Assembly: GCA_017441585.1 (NCBI GenBank)
Contig: JAFRWW010000038.1
Coordinates: 17,541 to 81,540, forward strand
Length of the DNA stretch: 64,000 nucleotides
From: Lachnospiraceae bacterium
GTDB taxonomy: Bacteria > Bacillota > Clostridia > Lachnospirales > Lachnospiraceae
Direction of reading: 5' to 3'
Shown: positions 52,563 to 61,400 of the stretch, one piece after another
How positions within the stretch are numbered: the stretch's first letter is position 1
Layout: the number at the start of each line of letters is the position of its first letter
The notes under the pieces: model-generated
Databases searched by the model: none
What the model saw: only the letters and a program-made list of their open reading frames with translations
Told to the model about the DNA's origin: nothing
Translations under genes and position numbers: made by a program

Positions 52563-52590
52563 TGTCATTCTGAGCGTAGCGAAGAATCTT
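52563..52590 (+). repeat. Dispersed intergenic repeat
   Basis: TGTCATTCTGAGCGTAGCGA then AGAATCTT, one mismatch from the consensus, between the DUF4867-like gene and the isomerase gene. Confidence 0.9.
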
Positions 52591-52645
52591 GAATAACGGA
52601 TAATATAATTAAAATTTATAATAATAATCAAGGAGGGTATTGACA

Positions 52646-54127
52646 ATGAAAAATGTTCCACAGATCAAGATCGGCCTGGTTGCGGTTTCCCGTGACTGCT
52701 TCCCCGAGTCTCTTTCGGTTAACCGCCGTAAGGCTTTGGTAGACGCTTACACCAAGAAGTACGGTGCAGATACTCTTTATGAGTGCCCCATCTGTATAGT
52801 GGAGAGTGAGATCCACATGGTGCAGGCTCTTGAGGACATCAAAAAGGCAGGATGTAATGCACTTTGCGTATATCTGGGTAACTTCGGACCCGAGATCTCA
52901 GAGACACTTCTGGCAAAGCATTTTGACGGACCTAAGATGTTCTGTGCAGCAGCAGAGGAGACTCAGGATAATCTGATCCAGGGCAGAGGCGATGCATATT
53001 GCGGTATGCTCAATGCCAGCTATAACCTGGCACTTCGTAATACAAAGGCATGGATCCCCGAGTATCCCGTAGGCGATGCAGAGGAGTGTGCTGACATGAT
53101 CCATCAGTTCGTTCCCATTGCAAAGGCAGTGGTAGCACTGGCAGACCTCAAGATCATATCCTTTGGTCCCAGACCCATGAACTTCCTGGCCTGCAATGCA
53201 CCTATCAAGCAGCTTTACAACCTGGGCGTTGAGATCGAAGAGAATTCTGAGCTGGATCTGTTCGAAGCATTCAATAAGCATGCTGACGATCCCCGTATCC
53301 CCGATAAGATAAAGGAGATGGAGGCAGAGCTTGGAGACGGTAATAAGAAGCCCGGCATCCTGCCTAAGCTGGCACAGTATGAGCTCACTCTCCTTGACTG
53401 GATCGAGGAGCACAGAGGCTATCGCAAGTATGTGACTCTTACCGGAAAGTGCTGGCCTGCATTCCAGACCCAGTTCGGTTTCGTTCCCTGCTATGTGAAC
53501 AGCCGTCTGACAGGTATGGGCATCCCTGTATCCTGTGAGGTTGATATCTACGGCACGCTTTCAGAGTTTATCGGAACCGTAGTCAGCGATGATGTTGTTA
53601 CGCTTCTTGATATCAATAACTCCGTACCCAAGGATATGTACAAAGAGTCCATCGAGGGCAAGTTCCCTTATGCATTCACAGATACATTCATGGGCTTCCA
53701 TTGCGGCAATACCTGCTCCAGCAAGCTCTCATCCTGCAGCATGGAGTATCAGCTCATCATGGCAAGAGCCCTTCCCGAGGAGGTTACCCAGGGTACTCTC
53801 GAGGGCGATATCGCTCCCGGCAAGATCACCTTCTATCGTCTGCAGTCTACAGCCGATAACATTTTGAGAGCTTATGTGGCTGAGGGTGAGGTACTTCCCG
53901 TGGCTACCAAGTCCTTCGGCGGCATCGGCGTATTCGCTATCCCCGAGATGGGACGCTTCTATCGTCACTGGCTGATAGAGAAGAACTTCCCTCATCACGG
54001 AGCAGTTGCCTTCGGACACTTTGGCAAGGAACTGTATGAGGTATTCAAGTACATAGGCGTACAGACCGACGAGATCGGCTTTAACAGGGCCAAGGGTGAC
54101 AGATATCCCGGCGAGAATCCTTTCTGA
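52646..54127 (+). CDS. L-fucose/L-arabinose isomerase-like enzyme
   Basis: This 493-residue enzyme starts at ATG 52646, nine bases after AAGGAGGG. It resembles the L-fucose/L-arabinose isomerase superfamily: N-terminal IGLVAVSRDCFPESLSVNRR, a central ARAI-type segment (LAQYELTLLDWIEEHRGYRK, ALTGKCWPAFQTQFGF-like), and the metal/substrate region FMGFHCGNTCSSKLSSC with late histidines in HHGAVAFGHFGK. This family interconverts aldoses and ketoses. It follows the FGGY kinase gene, where a xylose pathway would carry XylA, so it may isomerise xylose, D-arabinose or L-fucose. The operon terminator follows directly. Confidence 0.85.
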   Translation: MKNVPQIKIGLVAVSRDCFPESLSVNRRKALVDAYTKKYGADTLYECPICIVESEIHMVQALEDIKKAGCNALCVYLGNFGPEISETLLAKHFDGPKMFCAAAEETQDNLIQGRGDAYCGMLNASYNLALRNTKAWIPEYPVGDAEECADMIHQFVPIAKAVVALADLKIISFGPRPMNFLACNAPIKQLYNLGVEIEENSELDLFEAFNKHADDPRIPDKIKEMEAELGDGNKKPGILPKLAQYELTLLDWIEEHRGYRKYVTLTGKCWPAFQTQFGFVPCYVNSRLTGMGIPVSCEVDIYGTLSEFIGTVVSDDVVTLLDINNSVPKDMYKESIEGKFPYAFTDTFMGFHCGNTCSSKLSSCSMEYQLIMARALPEEVTQGTLEGDIAPGKITFYRLQSTADNILRAYVAEGEVLPVATKSFGGIGVFAIPEMGRFYRHWLIEKNFPHHGAVAFGHFGKELYEVFKYIGVQTDEIGFNRAKGDRYPGENPF

Positions 54128-54177
54128 TCTGGGGCAGACTTGCTAGGGATTTGTTAAAATGATATAATTGCCCGTGA

Positions 54178-54215
54178 GGGTGCGGATGTAAAAGCGTCCG
54201 CACCCTTGTTTTTTG
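54178..54215 (+). terminator. Intrinsic terminator of the sugar operon
   Basis: GGGTGCGGA (54178-54186) pairs with TCCGCACCC (54197-54205), followed by TTGTTTTTTG. It lies 51 bases beyond the isomerase stop and ends the operon cleanly. Confidence 0.88.
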
Positions 54216-54271
54216 TGTAAGTCAGGTTTGATTTGATTTTGGCAGCCACACGATCAGTTTGTTTTTGACCG

Positions 54272-55897
54272 ATGAAAAAAGGGCGATATAAAAATTTATT
54301 CGGTAATATGGCGATATTTACCATAGGTAATTTCGTCTCAAAGATACTGGTGATGCTGCTGGTGCCTCTGTACACCAGCGTGCTTTCCACAGGCGAATAC
54401 GGCGTGGCGGACGGTCTGCAGACCACCCTCCTTTTGCTGGTACCGCTGCTGACCATAAACGCCGGAGAGGCGGCTTTGAGGTTTGCCATAGAGCACAGGG
54501 ACAAGCGGGGCAGCATACTTTTCATCATGCTCAAATATGTGGGAATAGCTTCTTTTCTCGTGTTTTTGCTTTGCACCTTTGCCTGCCTCATCATAAGGGC
54601 CATAAACATAGTCTTTGTGTCCACCGAGCTATACGGCATCAGTGCATACGTATATTTTGTCCTTTTCTTTTTCATGTTCTTGACGAATTCCTTTTATGAG
54701 AGCATGATCCTCTTTTGCCAGGGCTGTGAGAGGGTAAAGACCATGATCACCGGATCTGTCATAAGCACCATAATGATCATAGCCTCGAATATAGTGTTCC
54801 TGCTGGTGATAAAGACGGGGCTGTGGGGCTATCTCATGTCCCAGATCATCGCATATTCCACGGCGGGACTTTTCATGCTGGTCATGAGTTTTATGGCCGG
54901 TGAATCGCAGGATGCCGGTGCGTCGCAGGAAAAAGGCGCATCGCAGGAAGTCGGCGTATCGCAGGAAAAAGGTGTATCGCAGGAATTTGACGGGTCCGCT
55001 GAGACCGGCATCCGGGAGTCATTTAAAAATGATGAGGATCTGGAAAAGCAGATGGTGGGCTATGGCAGTTCCATGCTGCTGTATTCGACCTCCAGCTGGG
55101 TCAATAACGCCATTGACAGATATTTTGTCCTGGCCATGTGCGGAGCGGCGGTGAACGGCCTCTATGCCGTGGCGTACAAAATCCCCGCCATGCTGACAGT
55201 GTTCCAGCGCATTTTTGCCCAGGCCTGGCAGATAAGCGCAAATAAGACCTATGATGACGAGGATAGCGCCGAATTCTTTTCCACCATTTATAAGGGCTAT
55301 CAGTGTATCATGTGCGTGGGATGCACCTTTTTGATCCTGTTTGTAAAGATCATTGCAAAGCTTTTGTTCGCCAAGGATTTTTATAATGCCTGGCCCCTGG
55401 TGATGCCTCTTCTGATCTCCGTGATCTTCGGAGCCCTCACCGGATTTCTGGGCTCCATATGCCTGGCCTTTAAAGATGGAAAAAGCATGGGAAAAGCCAC
55501 CGGCATCGGTGCACTGGTTAACATAATACTGAATTTTATCCTCATAGCAAAATATGACGCCATGGGCGCCGCCATCGCCACGGCTGTGAGCTATTTCACC
55601 ATGTACATGCTCGCATACCGCGCTGTCATGAGGCATGTAAAGCTCAAAGTAAACAGAGCCAGAGATTTCATCGCCATAGAATTTCTCGTGCTCGAATCCA
55701 TAGTGATGATGTACGAAGCCCCCCATTGCTACATAATGGCCGCCCTCTGCGTGTTGGCCGTGCTCTTCGTATATGCCCGCAGTTTTATACGTATAGTTAA
55801 AGCCAGACTGCATCCTGCTTCCAAAGGCCATTTTGAAACAGATAATGTGTTTTCCCCCGAAGGTCATTCTGAGGAGCAAAGCGACGAAGAATCTTAA
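54272..55897 (+). CDS. Oligosaccharide flippase (Wzx/PST type) with hexapeptide repeat loop
   Basis: This 541-residue polytopic protein belongs to the polysaccharide transport/flippase family. It starts KNLFGNMAIFTIGNFVSKILVML, with LVPLYTSVLSTGEYGVADGLQTTL, and has 12-14 predicted helices. It would flip lipid-linked repeat units across the membrane. A cytoplasmic or extracytoplasmic loop between the two halves contains five 6-residue repeats (SQDAGA, SQEKGA, SQEVGV, SQEKGV, SQEFDG at residues 212-241), an unusual insertion. The C-terminal end (EGHSEEQSDEES) is read from a dispersed repeat copy, so the native stop has been replaced. It leads a glycan-export set with two ligase/polymerase-like genes. 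Confidence 0.9.
   Translation: MKKGRYKNLFGNMAIFTIGNFVSKILVMLLVPLYTSVLSTGEYGVADGLQTTLLLLVPLLTINAGEAALRFAIEHRDKRGSILFIMLKYVGIASFLVFLLCTFACLIIRAINIVFVSTELYGISAYVYFVLFFFMFLTNSFYESMILFCQGCERVKTMITGSVISTIMIIASNIVFLLVIKTGLWGYLMSQIIAYSTAGLFMLVMSFMAGESQDAGASQEKGASQEVGVSQEKGVSQEFDGSAETGIRESFKNDEDLEKQMVGYGSSMLLYSTSSWVNNAIDRYFVLAMCGAAVNGLYAVAYKIPAMLTVFQRIFAQAWQISANKTYDDEDSAEFFSTIYKGYQCIMCVGCTFLILFVKIIAKLLFAKDFYNAWPLVMPLLISVIFGALTGFLGSICLAFKDGKSMGKATGIGALVNIILNFILIAKYDAMGAAIATAVSYFTMYMLAYRAVMRHVKLKVNRARDFIAIEFLVLESIVMMYEAPHCYIMAALCVLAVLFVYARSFIRIVKARLHPASKGHFETDNVFSPEGHSEEQSDEES
54905..54994 (+). repeat. Five tandem 18-bp units encoding SQExGx
   Basis: TCGCAG occurs at 54905, 54923, 54941, 54959 and 54977, exactly 18 bases apart, giving five in-frame units. 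They encode a hydrophilic loop in the flippase. Confidence 0.95.
55862..55895 (+). repeat. Dispersed intergenic repeat, variant fused to a coding end
   Basis: A copy with a six-base expansion (GGTCATTCTGAGGAGCAAAG then CGACGAAGAATCTT) supplies the last residues GHSEEQSDEES of the flippase. Confidence 0.82.
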
Positions 55898-55903
55898 TAT
55901 AAT

Positions 55904-55982
55904 GCCTGTCCCGCGCAGGCAAGCAGACTTTGGAGCGAGTTGGTTTTCTGTCTGAGCGTAAAAGTCTGCTGCCGTTGCAGGC
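55904..55982. repeat. Nested inverted repeat between flippase and ligase genes
   Basis: AGCAGACTTT (55922-55931) pairs with AAAGTCTGCT (55961-55970), and GCCTG (55904-55908) with CAGGC (55978-55982). The arms can fold a 79-base structure, resembling a REP-like or MITE-like element. Confidence 0.7.
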
Positions 55983-56040
55983 ACAGACCCGGCATAGACC
56001 CAGCATAAAAATATACTTAGCATTTAGTAATGAATTTAAT

Positions 56041-57192
56041 ATGATAACTTCAAACAAAAAACTCCAAAACATAATAAACTGGATTGCCATTATAGCCCTC
56101 ATGATCTTTTACGGCGGCACCTGGCTGTCCCCGGATTTTTACCACATAACCGAAATCTACGCCTCGCTGATAGTTTTTGTCTGCCTGGCAGTCCTGTTTG
56201 TGGCAAATGTGGATTGGATCGGCGCCCTTAAAACCCGGGACCTGTCCTTTTACGCACTCATCATCGCCTGTCCCCTTGCCCTTTTGAACCTTTTCATAAT
56301 GCATTCTAACAAAGGCTGCCTTATATTACTCACGGATTTTCTGCTGCTGTGGTATTTGGCCGATAAGGTGAGATTCAGCAAGTATCAGATGCGGTTCATG
56401 TATGTGGTCTTCACTCTGGTATTTCTGGTATGGATCATCAAGGATCTGGCTTTTTCATACAATCCCAATACCGGCGCTTCCGTTACGGTCTTTTCTTTTT
56501 TGTGCGTGCTGGCTTATCTGGTGGGATTCACCCGAAAAAAGGAGATATACGGCCTTATAACTACCATGCTGATGGTGAGAGTCATTAACCTGGTGATCTG
56601 GCATCGCGCGAGAGGCGCCTTTGTGGCCTTATTTCTGTTTTTGTTTTTCTACTATGTGATCCCGAAAAAATGGTGGCAGGATGTAAAAAAGTTTAAGGCC
56701 CTTTCTCTCTTTTCGACCCTTGGATCTATAGCCTTTGTATTTTTATATGTGGCTGCCGCTTCCACCGGAGTGAATTTTCAGATGCCCATTTTTTACAAGG
56801 ATGTGTTTTCCGGCAGGGAACAGGTCTGGCTGGAGATTTTTGACAAGCTTAAGGAACATCCTCTGACGGGCATTGGTTCAGGTTACAAGCTGGAGTCGTT
56901 TTTTGAATACAACATCCACAATGTGATGTATGACATATTGGCAGTGCACGGTATCATAGTTTTTATCCTGGCTATGTATATCATACTCGGCAGGATGTTC
57001 ATGATACCCGGAAGGCTTGCATTCGCTGATGACATGCCCTGTAAGGGCAGCAGGATAGTGGCTGTGTCGGGTATTTATGCCATGGCCATAGAATCCTTCA
57101 TCGACATGGATTTTTCCTGGCCCCCCTATGCGCCTGTGGTATTGTTTCTGCTTCTGATAATATTTGACGGTGAGGATGATGGAAAAGGCTGA
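56041..57192 (+). CDS. O-antigen ligase/polymerase-like membrane protein, first
   Basis: This 383-residue polytopic protein starts at ATG 56041; the open frame extends upstream through a repeat with no ribosome-binding site, so the shorter form is used. It has about ten helices and a C-terminal loop typical of the Wzy/WaaL family (DVFSGREQVWLEIFDKL, HPLTGIGSGYKLESFF, NIHNVMYDILAVHGI). The HN-type motif after the GIGSG segment is conserved in ligases. It would polymerise or ligate lipid-linked glycan outside the membrane. It overlaps the following related gene by 14 bases. Confidence 0.85.
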   Translation: MITSNKKLQNIINWIAIIALMIFYGGTWLSPDFYHITEIYASLIVFVCLAVLFVANVDWIGALKTRDLSFYALIIACPLALLNLFIMHSNKGCLILLTDFLLLWYLADKVRFSKYQMRFMYVVFTLVFLVWIIKDLAFSYNPNTGASVTVFSFLCVLAYLVGFTRKKEIYGLITTMLMVRVINLVIWHRARGAFVALFLFLFFYYVIPKKWWQDVKKFKALSLFSTLGSIAFVFLYVAAASTGVNFQMPIFYKDVFSGREQVWLEIFDKLKEHPLTGIGSGYKLESFFEYNIHNVMYDILAVHGIIVFILAMYIILGRMFMIPGRLAFADDMPCKGSRIVAVSGIYAMAIESFIDMDFSWPPYAPVVLFLLLIIFDGEDDGKG

Positions 57193-58396
57193 AACAAAAA
57201 AGACGAATCTCATATTTCTCGTGATCCTGACCATTGAGACTCTGGGGATGTTTCTGTTTGATGAGATCCATTCCCTTATTGCGCCTCTGACTTCACTTAT
57301 GACCTTCGCCTGCTTTGGACTTATGCTGGCGGAGAGATTGTATCTGGGTGGTTTTTGTGCGCATAATCAAAGTGCCTTTGCGGAGTCTTCCGATGCTTCA
57401 AAAGATTCTTCAGGTGTATCGTCAGGTCTGAATAATGTTTTGTCCGGTATCGGACATGAATTATGGATCGTGGCGGTGGGGAGTTTTATCGCCCTCATCA
57501 ATCTTTTTGTCATTGGCTCAAATAAGGGAGCTTTTCTCACGGCAGCGGACGTGCTGCTCATGTGCCTTCTGGCCAGGAATTTTAATTTGGCGGCTAAACA
57601 GAGATTTTATGTATGCGTCCTTTATGCATCGCTTCTCATCTGGTGGTATTGTACTGTCCGCTGGTATTTTAATTTCAACATGACAGGCTTTGTCTTCATG
57701 CTGACGGCGGTCTTTTCCATCCTCCTTATGGAGGTGGTAAAAAAGAGGCATGATGGCTTTGAATGGCTTTCCTTCGTTCAGGTGATACAGTTCATCGTCG
57801 CCTTTCTGCTCTGTCTTTTATATCATTCCAGATGTGTCATGGCGGGAGTCCTGGCCTTTGGGATGCTGTATCTTCTGATACCCCATATAGCTTCAAAAAG
57901 AGTGCTGCGGGAGATTTTGATCCTGGGGGCCACGGTGGGAAGCATCATTTTCACCATGCTCTATATCCTGCTGGATAAGCTGGATCTGAATGTCACCTTC
58001 CTCTATAAGGACATCCTGTCCGGCAGGCAGGACATCTGGAAGGAACTGTGGGAGGCTTTTTTGCAAAGTCCCATCACCGGCATCGGTTCTTCCTACGTGA
58101 TGAAGAGCTTTTTCATGTTTGAGGTGCATAACGGCCTTTTTGACATACTGGTGGTGCATGGTATCCTGGTCTTTTGCTGTGTTCTGTATCTGCTGCTCAA
58201 ACGGCTGTCGGAGTGTCTACTGGGCTTTTCCGTATGCAGCAGGGATGATATGTGGTATAATTACAGGCGGATTTGCGTGGCGGCGGTATTCGCCATACTG
58301 TTCACATCGTTTTTTGAAAACTTTTTTATAAACTCACCCTATATGCTCTTGCTGATGGTGCTGATGAGCGGGATGAGTGATGATTTGTCAATTTGA
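57179..58396 (+). CDS. O-antigen ligase/polymerase-like membrane protein, second
   Basis: This 405-residue protein starts at ATG 57179 or 57176, just after GGTGAGG, inside the end of the preceding gene. It is a diverged paralogue with the same signature order (DILSGRQDIWKELWEAF, SPITGIGSSYVMKSFF, EVHNGLFDILVVHGI) and about ten helices. An extra ~20-residue Ser/Ala-rich stretch lies near residues 60-85. Two ligase-like genes in tandem suggest one polymerises and one ligates the glycan, or they work on two acceptors. Translation is probably coupled to the first copy. Confidence 0.83.
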   Translation: MEKAETKKTNLIFLVILTIETLGMFLFDEIHSLIAPLTSLMTFACFGLMLAERLYLGGFCAHNQSAFAESSDASKDSSGVSSGLNNVLSGIGHELWIVAVGSFIALINLFVIGSNKGAFLTAADVLLMCLLARNFNLAAKQRFYVCVLYASLLIWWYCTVRWYFNFNMTGFVFMLTAVFSILLMEVVKKRHDGFEWLSFVQVIQFIVAFLLCLLYHSRCVMAGVLAFGMLYLLIPHIASKRVLREILILGATVGSIIFTMLYILLDKLDLNVTFLYKDILSGRQDIWKELWEAFLQSPITGIGSSYVMKSFFMFEVHNGLFDILVVHGILVFCCVLYLLLKRLSECLLGFSVCSRDDMWYNYRRICVAAVFAILFTSFFENFFINSPYMLLLMVLMSGMSDDLSI

Positions 58397-58449
58397 TTGA
58401 TCTAAATATAGTCGAAGCAATAATATCAATATAACGGGGGACGTTTAGG

Positions 58450-61400
58450 ATGAAATTTCAACGAATTAGTAGATTATTATCAAGTCTGATGGCAGTCATT
58501 TTAGCTGTCATTAATCCTGTTTCAGTTATTGCATCTTCTCAGGATAATTCCGAATCATTCAATAATCATAGCGTTGAGTTTTTGGCTGATGATAATTATG
58601 ATGAAGAAATTTATGAAGAACCTGTACTGGAAGAAGATGTTGAAGAAATAAGCGGCAGCGAAGAAACAGATTTTAATGATGATGAGGATGATCCGGAAGA
58701 AATTGAGGAAGAAACTATATCTGACAATGATATAAACTCTTTTGATGAAAATGCCGACCAGTTAGTTTCCGTTTCTTTGAGTGAAAATATAATAATAAAA
58801 GAGATCGTATCCCTGCGTGATGAAAATGTAAAGGCTTATTCCATGGCGGATCACAGCATAAAGGTATGCTATTATCCTGAACCTGTCAACTACATGGATG
58901 ATGAGGGCAGATGGAAGAGTATTGATAACCGTTTTCATTATTCAAAAGAAAATGGTGAGAATGATTACAACGGATATAAGAATAATTCAGCCCCCTTTGA
59001 TCTTAAGTTTGCAGCCTGTGCAGATGAAGATAAGCTCTTTTCCATCGGGGATGGTGAAGGTAAGTTGAGTTTTATATATGTTCCTTCACAAAGAATGATG
59101 AATAACAATGAATCTGACGACGAAGGTACAGACGACGAGTTTAATAATACCCCTATAGTCTTTGATGATGGTCTGACAGAGGAAATATATCCTGATCACA
59201 GGAATGATGCGGATGGTTTAACTGTGTCATCGGACCATATTGGGTGGAAACGGAACCTCAAGCTTGTATCAGTTGTTGATGCGAAGGATGATAGTGCAGC
59301 GGGTGGTGCTGCAAATGACAGAGAGGTCAATAGTAAAGATAATAGCATATTATATAATGCAGCAAACAACTTATCCGGCAGTCATGCTGCTGATCCATCT
59401 ATTAATTCTGATCTTCAGCTTTTTAATTCAGTATCCGCTATCTATGAGGACGTGGAAAAGGATGCAAGCTTCAGATATACGCCCTTTGGAAACGGAGTGA
59501 AGGAGAGCATCATCATTGATTCAAAGAATGCCCCTGACACTTATTCATTTCTGATCGATCCCGGAAAAATGGAACTTCTTCTCACCGATGAAGGGGAGGT
59601 TTTGTTCGTATCTCCGTCGGATGGTGAGGCAAAGTATGTGATCCCTGCTCCTGTTGTAAGTGACGCAGACGGCGTCATGGATGAGTGGGCATATTATACT
59701 TTGACCGGGCAGTCAGATATAAATGAAGCTGCTGGAAAAAGTAATCGAAATGACAGCGGGTCATATCTGCTGACCCTTCACATATCAAAAGATTATCTCA
59801 CATCTTCTGACCGCGCCTTTCCCATAGACGCTGATCCCACCATTGAAGTTTACAGGAAAAAGGATTCGCTTGATTCCCTTGGATCCTTTGCATCCATCTG
59901 TTCCGATGATACTGTTCTCACTGATAAGCTTTATGTCGGTGTGGATAAGGATAACGGAAAGCATTATCGTACATATATGAAGTTCAAGATGCCCGAGATC
60001 CCCGCAGGGTGCGTGGTGACGGGTGCTACCATGACGCTTGATGCAAAACATGAGGGCGGGAGCGAAAAGTGTTATTATGCCGTTTCATCACCCAGGGAAT
60101 TCTTTGATGATAAGAATAAGTGGCAGAAGATGAAATGGAAGGGCCAGCCCCTTGGCGGTGATGAGACCATACCGTTGTCAGAACTTGATATCATTGACTT
60201 TGGAAAGGGAGATGACACCCTTGATATCACGGATGTGGCAAGGGACTGGATTACGAAGCCGGAGACAAATACCGGATTTTGCCTTATCATGTCCAATGAG
60301 ACAGATGCCACAGTCGGGAAAAAGAAGAATAAAAAAGAGAATGATATAGAAAACGGCTATTATGACATACGCCCTAAAAAAAGTTCCAATAAGCCTTTTT
60401 TAGTAGTGACATATAAGGATTTCACGGGAAGGGAGTCTTATTTTTCTTCACATTCACAGAATGCGGGAAATGCAGGCTCATCCAGTGTCAATGATTATAC
60501 GGGAAGGCTGACCTTTGTACATCAGGATGCGACGAGTGCCGGAGACAGGCTGCCTCTTTCCATTTCCCACGTGTATGATCCCGCCTTTGGTGACAGGACC
60601 CAGGATAAGGCGTGGAAGATTACCAAGGATGATGGCGGGGCATATGGCAGGCATTTCTTTCTGTCATCTGACGTAAGGCTTCTGGTCCCTTCGGGAGAGT
60701 GTAAGATCGAGGATTATCCTTACGTGTATATCGATGCTGACGGCACGAAGCATTATTTCAAGAATAAAAAAGCAGTCTATTACGAAAACAATTCAAAAAA
60801 GACCGCCGATAAAGGCGATGATGAATACCCCGCCGCGAAGGATGAGGATGGCCTGGGGCTTTTCGTGGTGCCCGTAAAGGATAAGGATCTAAAGGATAAA
60901 TATCCCCTTAAGATAGTGAATAAATCAGCATCCATGTCCATGTACTTTGATAAGGCGGGCTATCTTGGAATGGTGCGGGATTCAAACCAGTCGGAAGATG
61001 GGAGCCTTGATGGAAAGGAAGATAACCGCATCTTATATAAAAGAGAGGCAGTAAAAGATTACTGTCAGAGCGCTGATGCAGCCAAAAAACAGGTAGAAGA
61101 TATATATGAAAATATAGAAAATCTGGACTTTGACGCATTAAGCGAGGATGACCTTATTGAAAAGGCTTATGCAGCCATATCAAAAATAGAAACCGCCCAG
61201 AAGGAAGTGCTCCTTTTTGCCACGGACGTAAAGAGCGCAAAGCTGCTTGATGAGGTATATGAAGATTTAAAACTCATCATAGACAGTGACAGCAAAGAAA
61301 CACGATCCTCTAAAAAGAAGGACGCTATAAAAAACCTTGAAGCTATCCTTGAAGGTGATTTTGCCGTATATCCTGAAAAGCTGACAGCGGTAACAGATGC

